From: Thinopyrum elongatum
Taxonomy: Eukaryota > Streptophyta > Magnoliopsida > Poales > Poaceae
DNA length: 64,000 nt
Direction of reading: 5' to 3'
NCBI GenBank assembly: GCA_011799875.1
Contig: CM022301.1
Span: 17,733,927-17,797,926, forward strand
The notes under the pieces are model-generated. The model did no database searches, had not been told where the DNA came from, and saw only the letters and a program-made list of their open reading frames with translations. Within the stretch, counting starts at the first letter, position 1. The number at the start of each line of letters is the position of its first letter. The translations under genes were made by a program, and so were the position numbers. Of this stretch, positions 56,014-64,000 are shown piece after piece.

Positions 56014-59000
56014 TGTAACACCCTGGATTTTGCCCATTTTCTTTTTCTTTTGATTTTGGTCCGGATTCGCTTTTCTGTGGCTTAGTAGTTTTGCAACCTG
56101 GAAGGATCACTCTTCATTCCTCTTCCTGAGTGGCTTGCCAACCTCAAAACCATTCCAAGACCTTGTCATTTCCATCTTGGACCAATCCCAATATTCTTTT
56201 CCTTGGGAATATTCATTTTTCTATTAAAGGAATAACCCTGTTTGCCCTGAGTTGTGAAGCAACCCACATTTCCATCATTCCCAAAATTCCCAAATAATTC
56301 TCATAAATTGTTCGGGTCAGATCTTCCACAAATATGTCAAACCCTTCCTTGCCATGTTCAAAAATATTTCACAAATATTCCTTTTCTGATTCTGCCCTAG
56401 CTTTCAAGTTGAGAAGCAAGTACCCTTTATATTTGCTTGCTTGGTTTCAAACTTTTTGGGAAATCTTTCCTATCCATATCATTGCCACATGCCAAAATTC
56501 AACTTTATTTGGATATTAAATCTCTCTTGGCTAATTTCCAAAGTTTCTGGGCAACTGGAATCTTTGTGAAGCAAGTGCTAGCTAGGAGTATCCAAGCAAG
56601 TTGAAATTTTGCAAGCATCTTCATATGCTCAAATCATGACTCTCCACCAAGTTTCAACCCTACCCAATTATCTATGTGAGCACAGTCTCAAATCTTGGTT
56701 TCTGGTCAGATTTTCACATTATGAAGTGACTATATTTTATACTGCTCCATAATTGCTGAAAATTTACCAGAGCATTCTCCTACCCATATAATCTATCTCC
56801 ACAAAATTTGGGCTCATTTCATCTCCCCAATAATTCCCTAGAATTTTTCTAAAATTCTGGTCAGAGAGGATAGTTGTGAAGGAAGTACCATTTTGGCTTG
56901 TCCAAATGGCATGAAATTTTATGGCACTCTCATATGACCAACTCATCATGTTCTACCAAATTTCATCCCAATTGGCTACTCCATGTGAGTGGCACATCAA
57001 GATTGAGCTTCTGGACCAGATTGGTCAGTTGCAAAGCAACCATATCAAATCTTCGTCCATTTCCCTCCAAATTTCATAGGATTGTAGTCCTTCCTATCCT
57101 AAACCTCCCAGACATCACACTTGGCTCTTATTCCTTTCCTGTTGATCACAGTTTCAGGCAACAGTTGGATGCAGTAAACTTCAGATGAACACTCCCATCT
57201 AACCACAGTTCCTCTCATCGAGCCATCACATCCCTGAGACTGTAGCTTGGAGGGACTACGCACTGGACATGATGTGGCTGGTCAGGGTGCACCGAGTGCG
57301 CCAGTGCACGCGGTGACCATGCGGCCGGCATGCCAATGCACGCGCTCTGTGAATTGGGGCCTTCGGCCTCGTCGGTTTACTCATCCCCTCGCCACCTCAC
57401 CGTGTCCAGGAGCTTCGTCTTGTCATCGCCCTTCGCCCTGGATAAGTATCCCCCTCTCACGTCCTCTCCTACGCGGTGCGGCAGCCGTGCCGTGTCGTGC
57501 CCGTCTCTACCGCCGCTGCGTTCGCTTGACCGCGTCGCTCCCGAACTCTCCCGAGCCTTCCTGAGCTCACCTGAGCCCTCCTTGCTCCTCCGTGAGTCCT
57601 CTGGATGCTTCTCCCCTCCTCCAGGCGTGCTCCCGAAGCTCCGGGGCACCAGTGCACACGTCACCGCGGCCGCACTGGGCCACCCCCGAGCGCCTCCCCT
57701 CCTCACCAAGCTCTTCACCGTCCTCCCCTAGTCCTTCCTGAACCCCCCGTCCACTCGCTGGAGCTCCAGCTCCTCTCCTCGCTCGCCTCTGCCGCCATGG
57801 CCGCCGACGACTTCCTCCTAAATTGGAGCTGTCCCAAGCTCCTCTTCTCTTCCCTCCACCATCATCACCTTCCCCACGCTCCGGTGCACCTCCCCACCTC
57901 CTCGCCCCTCACCGGAGTGCCCGGTGGCCGTGTCCGGCCGCCGCCAGCCCCTCTCTATTGCCCGTCGCCGTGGCCGCTCTGGTTCGCCCCGGCGCCGGCT
58001 AACCCTCTGGACGGAGGCGGCGCATCGCCCCGAGTCCATCGGTGGCCCCAGCTCAATCGGGGACGGCTGGAGCAGCCCGCGCCCTCGCCGACGCTCGCCT
58101 CTGTTCACCACCATGCCCATCGCCATGGCCATTCCCTTGGCCTCCCCCGAACGAGGCACCGTCCCCTGGTCCCGTCGGTGCCCTCGCCTCAGCCAGAGGA
58201 GGCCGGAGCCGGCCAGACATGCGTCGACGCCGCGTGGTCTCGCCTCTGCCTCTGTCGTCGCAGGGAAGAAGAAGACGACCTGGGAGGAGAGAGAAGGTCA
58301 GCGCGGGCCCCTCTGGTCAGCCTCTGGGCGTTGACCACGCTCGGTCCCGCGCGTCTGATTTAGTGGAGACGTATTTTGGCGGAGTACGATTTCATTTACT
58401 GAAGGCGTACTTTTGCTATACCTCTGCTAATAATACGCTTTCATCTAAAGAAAGCGCATTTCTCACGAAGACGCTTTCGGTTCAGCCCTTAGGGGCCTGT
58501 CTGTAAATTTAAGTTTTACAGATTGGTCCTTAGACTTCAGACCCTTATAACTTTTTGCTCGGATCTCCGATTCAGGTGAAACCAACGCCCACTTCCTCGT
58601 CTCGTCGAGCCCGTCGTGTTGGTATCATTCCCACTATGAAAATGACCATTTTGCTCTTGCCCGTAAACAGCCCCCTCCGAGAGAGAACTGTTTCCGGCAA
58701 CTCTTTCCCGCGGACTCTCCGCACTTCTTCCCGATGGTTCCTTCACCCCTAGGCAAGCCACAACTCTCATCTGCATAATCGCATGGCAATGTCATAGTTT
58801 AACTATTTACTTTAATAGCAAGTATGATTATTTGTAAAAATGAATTGGATTATGCACTGCTTGAGTAAATTCTTGGATAGGTGACTACCATGCTGAGTAC
58901 CGGATTGTAGTGGCTAGTAGTTTACCCACTCGTTGATGCCATGATGTTAAGATTACCGTCTATGGTTATTTTGGATTGCTAGTTGGTTAACATTTTGACT

Positions 59001-60240
59001 TGGATTATTATGATATCGGAAGGTCAGCTATGACGAAAATATTATTCGGAGATAGGATACTTCATGGTTGATCCAGAGTCACCTGTCCGGACTTATCCGT
59101 GCAGCCACATTTGCCGGTATGGGACGGCCTTGACTTGGTCTGATCGCGTGCTCTTTCACTGGTACCGCCCGACAGGGAAGGTTATGCATGCGCGCTACCC
59201 TGGCCCGGTAGGCGGCGATAACCTTGTGAGCCCAATTGAGTTATATGGTACCAGGTCCCCGTTTGGGACAGTTTGTTAGCCACGACGGTGGCAGGTGTCA
59301 CGAGGTGACATAGGGGCCACCCAGGGCAGGACTCTGGGGGAGGATGATCACCGGTGGTACGATGGGAGAGTCACGGGTCAGGCGGGCTTCGTTGGAGCAA
59401 CGCTGGTCCACCCGAATGGGATCACGAGGTCAGGTGCTCCATGGTGTGGGTAAAGTGCGCAACCTCTGCAGAGTGTAAAATCTATTCGAATAGCCGTGTC
59501 CACGGTATTGGACAGTCCGTCCAGACCTCACTAGGTGGTCAACCATAGTAGTGATATGGATGGAAGAACTCGTCTTTTGATCGGAAGTACTCAATGGATC
59601 GTGAGTATTCTGAGGGTTGTGAGGCAACCCGGAGGAGAGTAAGTTGTCAGACTTGTCGTGCAGATGGAATCAGGTATATGATATGTCAGCCATGGTATGG
59701 CAATGGGATGAGTGGTCGGATAACCACATGATTGGTATTGGATTTGGCACAGGTTTGGATTGGATCCTGAGATTATTCGGAGTATAGATTAAACTACTTA
59801 ATATACTTTACCTTACTTCAGTAGCTATTTTGCTATGATGTTGTCTTGCTTTAATGCTGATGTTTGCTGTGAGCTTGCGAGTACATTCAAAGTACTCACC
59901 TGGCGTGTCATGCCAGTTTGCATGTCATGCCATGATTGCTTGCTTGTTGAGGATTCCGAGTTTGTGATCTAGGACACGCGTTCTAGCCAGAGTCCCTGCG
60001 GAGTGGAGTCCATCACCGTCGTCGCTGTTCCACTGTCGAGAGAGTTTCTCCGCTGTTAACATAGAGCTACCCCGGGTAGGCGTAGTGTCGCCGTGCCGAT
60101 GTAATCCATTTACCCTTTGTAACTATATCCATTGTAATAAAGAGCTGATTTGTTCTATTCCAACAGTGCCGTATTCCAGAGGACTTGTCCCTAGGCTGGA
60201 ATACGGGCTGTTCTGGTTTACTCTGAGCCGGGGTGCCACA
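56014..60240. mobile_element. Element F: 4227-bp solo LTR, TSD ATGTT
   Basis: TGTAACACCCTGG...GGGGTGCCACA, flanked by ATGTT at 56009-56013 and 60241-60245, interrupting the leader of E. No primer site or coding domain is found inside. Length and several conserved blocks (TATTCGAATAGCCGTGTCC near 59485; GAGTACATTCAAAGTACTC near 59879) relate it to the LTRs of element A, although most of the sequence differs. GC-rich ORFs inside (for example 57605-58363) are not supported as genes. Confidence 0.88.
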
Positions 60241-60742
60241 ATGTTTATCTTTTATGCATCTTATTTTGCTAAGTATGGCGGTAGCATTATAAGATGATCC
60301 CTTACTAAAATTTCAAGGTATAAGTGTTCTCCCTGAGTATGCACCGTTGTGACAGTTCGTCATGCTGAGACACCAAGTGATGATCGGGTGTGATAAGCTC
60401 TACGTTCACATACAACGGGTGCAAGATTGTTTTGCACATGCGGAATACTCGGGTTGAACTTGACGAGCCTAGCATGTACAGACATGGCCTCAGAACACTG
60501 GAGACCGAAAGGTCGAACGTGAATCATATAGTAGATATGATCAACATAGAGATGTTCACCATTGAAAACTACTCCATCTCACGTGATGATCGGACATGGT
60601 TTAGTTGACTTGGATCACGTGATCATTTAGATGACTCGAGGGATGTCTATCTAAGTGGGAGTTCTTAAGTAATATGATTAATTGAACTTAATTTATCATG
60701 AACTTAGTCCTGATAGTTTTTGCATATCTATGTTGTAGATCA

Positions 60743-61645
60743 ATGGCCCGTGCTACCGTTCCCTTGAATTTTAATGCGTTCCTAGAGAAAGCTAAGTTGA
60801 AAGATGATTGTAGCAATTAAACGGACTGGATCCATAACTTGAGGATTATCCTCGTTGATGCACAGAAGAATTATGTCCTTGATGCACCGCTAGGTGAAAG
60901 GCCTGCTGCAGGAGCAGATGCTGATGTTATGAACGTCTGGCAAGCTCGATCTGATGAATACTTGATAGTTCAGTGTGCCATGCTTTACGGCTTAGAATCG
61001 GGACTTCAAAGACATTTTGAACGTCATGGACCATATGAGATGTTCCAGGAATTGAAGTTAATATTTCAAGCAAATGCCCGAGTTGAGAGATATGAAGTCT
61101 CCAACAAGTTCTATAGCTGCAAGATGGAGGAGAACAGTTCTGTCAGTGAACACATACTCAGAATGTCTGGATATCATAATCACTTGACTCAGCTGGGAGT
61201 TAATCTTCCAGATGATAGTGTTATTGACAGAGTTCTCCAATCACTGCCACCAAGCTATAAAGGCTTCGTGATGAACTATAATATGCAAGGGATGGAGAAA
61301 ACAATTCCCGAGCTCTTCGCAATGCTCAAAGCTGCGGAGGTAGAAATTAAGAAGGAGCATCAAGTGTTGATGGTTAACAAGACCACTAGTTTCAAGAAAA
61401 AGGGAAAAGGAAAGAAGGGGAACTTCAAGAAGAATGGAAAGCAAGTTGCCACTCCCGAGAAGAAGCCGAAGTCTGGACCTAAGCCTGAAACTGAGTGCTT
61501 CTACTGCAAAGGGACTGGTCACTGGAAGCGGAACTGCCCCAAGTATTTGGCGGATAAGAAGGATGGCAAAGTGAACAAAGGTATATTTGAAATACATGTT
61601 ATTGATGTGTACCTAACTAATGCTCGTAGGTGCCTGGGTATTTGA
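60743..61645 (+). pseudogene. E gag
   Basis: The start at 60743 gives MARATVPLNF; the frame has a premature TAA at codon 26 (60818-60820) and reopens in the same frame from 60839 for 268 aa. UBN2-type Gag core: LIVQCAMLYGLESGLQRHFE, FYSCKMEENSSVSEHIL, LPPSYKGFV. A Lys-rich segment precedes the CCHC knuckle CFYCKGTGHWKRNC near the C-terminus. A frameshift near 61630 separates it from protease. Confidence 0.85.
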
Positions 61646-62240
61646 TACCGGTTCGGTTGCTCATATTTGTAACTCGAAACAGGGGCTACGGATTAAACGA
61701 AGATTGGCTAAGGATGAGGTGACAATGCGCGTTAGGAATGGTTCCAAGGTCGACGTGATCGCCATCAGCACGCTACCTCTACATCTACCTTCAGGATTAG
61801 TTTTAGACCTGAATAATTTTTATTTGGTGCCAGCGTTGAGCATGAACATTATATCTGGATCTTTTTTAATGCGAGACAGTTCTTCATTTAAATCAGAGAA
61901 TAATGGTTGTTCTATTTATATGAGTAATATCTTTTATGGTCATGCACCCTTGAAGAGTGGTCTATTTTTGTTGAATCTCAATCGTGGTGATACACATATT
62001 CATAATATTGATGCCAAAAGATGCAAAGTTGATAATGATAGTGCAACATATTTGTGGCACTACCGTTTAGGTCATATTGGTGTAAAGCGCATGAAGAAAC
62101 TCCATGCGGATGGACTTTTGGAATCACTTGATTATGAATCATTTGATGCTTGCGAACCATGCCTCATGGGCAAGATGACTAAAACTCCGTTCTCTGGAAC
62201 AATGCAGCGAGCCACTGATTTTGGAAATAATACATACTGA
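61620..62240 (+). pseudogene. E protease and Gag-pre-integrase region
   Basis: Copia protease motif WVFDTGSVAHIC near the start, then VPALSMNIISGS. The GAG_pre-integrase histidine/cysteine motif follows (LWHYRLGHIGVKRM, CEPCLMGKMTKTPF). A frameshift at about 62215-62222 shifts into the integrase frame. Confidence 0.85.
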
Positions 62241-62587
62241 TGTATGCGGTCCGATGAGTGTTGACGCTCATGGCGGGTATCGTTATTTTCTGACCTTCAC
62301 AGATGATTTGAGCAGATATGGGTATATCTACTTGATGAAACACAAGTCTGAAACATTTGAAAAATTCAAAGAATTTCAGAGTGAAGTGGAGAATCATCGT
62401 AACAAGAAAATAAAGTTACGAGTTGGGCCTTCATTTAAAACAATGTGGAATAGTTTCACAACTCATGCCACCTGGAACACCACAGCGTAATGGTGTGTCC
62501 GAATGTCGTAACCATACTTTATTGGATATGGTGCGATCTATGATGTCTCTTACCGATTTACCACTATCGTTTTGGGGTTATGCATTA
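62221..62587 (+). pseudogene. E integrase core, internally deleted
   Basis: Starts MEIIHTDVCGPM with the first catalytic Asp, then YRYFLTFTDDLSRYGYIYL. After KKIKLR the frame runs out of register and the stretch that should hold the second catalytic Asp is missing; the sequence resumes in another frame at PPGTPQRNGVSECRNHTLL. A TAG interrupts at 62588-62590 (FWGYAL then stop). Confidence 0.8.
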
Positions 62588-62590
62588 TAG

Positions 62591-64000
62591 ACAGTTGCAT
62601 TCACGTTAAATAGGGCACCATCTAAATCCATTGAGATGACACCGTATGAACTGTGGTTTGGCAAGAAACCTAAGCTGTCGTTTCTTAAAGTTTGGGGTTG
62701 CGGTGCTTATGTGAAAAAGCTTCAGCCTGATAAGCTCGAACCCAAATCTGAGAAGTGTGTCTTCATAGGATACCCAAAAGAAACTGTTGGGTACACCTTA
62801 TATCACAGATCCGAAGGCAAGATCTTTGTTGCTAAGAATGGATCCTTTCTAGAGAAGGAGTTTCTCTCGAAAGAAGTGAGTGGGAGGAAAGTAGAACTTG
62901 ATGAGGTAATTGTAGCTTCTCTCAATTTGGAAAGTAGCTCATCAGAGAAATATGTTCCCGTGATGCCTACACTAACTAGAGAGGAAGCTAATGATGATGA
63001 TCATGAAGCTTTAGATCAAGTTACTGCCGAACCTCGTAGGTCAACCAGAGCACTTTCCGCACCAGAGTGGTACGGTAATCCTGTTCTGGAAGTCATGTTA
63101 CTAGACCATGACGAACCTACGAACTATGAAGAAGCGATGATGAGCCCAGATTTCGATAAATGGCTTGAGGCCATGAAATCTGAGAAAGGATCCATGTATG
63201 AGAACAAAGTATGGACTTTGGTTGACTTGCTCGATGATCGGCGAGCCATTGAGAATAAATGGATCTTCAAGAAGAAGACTGACGCTGATGGTAATGTTAC
63301 TGTCTACAAAGCTCGACTTGTCGCGAAAGGTTTTCGACAAGTTCAAGGAGTTGACTACGATGAGACTTTCTCACCCGTAGTGATGCTTAAGTCTGTCCGA
63401 ATCATGTTATCAATTGCCGCATTTTATGATTATGAAATCTGGCAAATGGACGTCAAAACTGCATTCCTTAATGGATTTCTTAAAGAAGAGTTGTATATGA
63501 TGCAACCAGAAGGTTTTGTCGACCCTAAAGGTGCTAACAAAGTGTGCAAGCTCCAGCGATCCATTTATGGACTGGTGCAAGCATCTCGGAGTTGGAATAT
63601 ACGCTTTGATGAGGTGATCAAAGAATATGGTTTTATACAGACTTTTGGAGAAGCCTGTATTTACAAGAAAGTGAGTGGGAGCTCTGTAGCATTTCTAATA
63701 TTATATGTGGATGACATATTGTTGATTGGAAATGATATAGAATTTCGCGGTAGCATAAAAGGATACTTGAATAAAAGTTTTTCAATGAAAGACCTTGGTG
63801 AAGCTGCTTATATATTGGACATCAAGATCTATAGAGATAGATCAAGACGCTTAATTGGACTTTCTCAAAGCACATACCTTGATAAAGTCTTGAAGAAGTT
63901 CAAAATGGATCAGTCAAAGAAAGGGTTCTTGCCTATGTTACAAGGTGTGAAGTTGAGTCAGACTCAATGCCTGACCACTGCAGGAGATAGAGAGAAAATG
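62591..64000 (+). CDS. E reverse transcriptase region, open to window end
   Basis: 470 codons without a stop run from just after the TAG at 62588-62590 to the last base, following the integrase C-terminus. They contain the integrase-tail motif YELWFGKKPKLSFLKVWGC, an acidic linker, then copia RT: KWIFKKKTDADGNV, ARLVAKGF, QMDVKTAFLNG, CKLQRSIYGL and the catalytic LYVDDILLIGND. It would be translated only as part of the Gag-Pol polyprotein, so the upstream lesions make expression from this copy unlikely. No own start codon is proposed. Confidence 0.82.

Larger units (their letters stand above)
53507..64000 (+). mobile_element. Element E: BARE/WIS/Angela-type copia, 3' end outside window
   Basis: 5' LTR 53507-55270 (TGAAGGAAATATGCCC...CCCCATCA), primer site GTGGCATCCGAGCC, a leader split by solo LTR F (56014-60240), then gag, protease, integrase and RT in copia order (integrase before RT). 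The presumed left target bases are AGGTG (53502-53506); the right ones lie outside the window. Stops, frameshifts and an integrase deletion show it is defective upstream of RT. Confidence 0.92.

Noticed and set aside
57605..58363. 252-aa Pro/Ser-rich ORF in solo LTR F
   Set aside because: It lies in a GC-rich LTR stretch with several overlapping ORFs on both strands and no domain; compositional.
60839..64000. Copia ORFs of E as candidate domesticated genes
   Set aside because: They keep element order and sit behind a matching LTR and primer site, so they are ordinary retrotransposon coding regions.

Overview
The window looks like intergenic DNA from a large Triticeae-type grass genome (wheat, Aegilops, rye or barley). 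It is mostly nested LTR retrotransposons, with LINE-like insertions, Stowaway, hAT and Harbinger-type DNA elements, and one apparently intact host-type gene. The species is inferred from element types and was not tested by any search. There is no CRISPR array, rRNA or tRNA gene, and no bacterial-style operon.

Left nest (1-21340). Element A is a non-autonomous retrotransposon with two ~4.2-kb LTRs and a 1.35-kb internal region holding one 313-aa ORF of unknown function. It sits inside the 5' LTR of element B, an Athila-like gypsy derivative with a tRNA-Asp primer site but no gag-pol. B sits in the internal region of element C, a minus-strand BARE/WIS/Angela-type copia element. A 2.44-kb solo LTR (D) with TSD CTTAC interrupts the C LTR. 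C itself interrupts a HARBI1-like transposase reading frame of a PIF/Harbinger element.

Middle (21341-29200). Low-copy-looking DNA with MITEs, two LINE-like insertions bounded by 16-17-bp target-site duplications, a 158-bp hAT MITE with an 8-bp TSD, a roughly 20-bp poly(A) retroposon insertion, and microsatellites.

Host gene (29316-33398). A four-exon gene with a TATA box. The predicted ~859-aa protein joins a von Willebrand factor A domain with an intact MIDAS motif, a transmembrane segment, and a copia-type Gag (DUF4219/UBN2). The last exon is one uninterrupted 708-codon frame. The C-terminal end carries a 120-bp tandem repeat in which zinc-knuckle-like DNA appears to be read out of frame. 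This VWA-TM-Gag chimera is the best candidate for something not previously described.

Right side (33399-64000). A 1.76-kb tandem duplication carries LINE RNase H fragments in both copies. A LINE ORF2 fragment is split by another insertion; removing that insertion plus one 10-bp repeat restores the frame. A gypsy gag pseudogene (G) is split by a complete Athila/Sabrina-WHAM-like element (H, 42772-52889, TSD CCTCC) with degenerate gag, protease, RT, RNase H and integrase. G is next interrupted by a plus-strand BARE/Angela-type copia element (E, 53507 to window end), which itself carries a 4.2-kb solo LTR (F, TSD ATGTT). E has an open reverse-transcriptase frame running off the window.

Insertion order can be read directly from the nesting: Harbinger then C, then B and D (D relative to B unresolved), then A on the left; G before H and E, and E before F, on the right.
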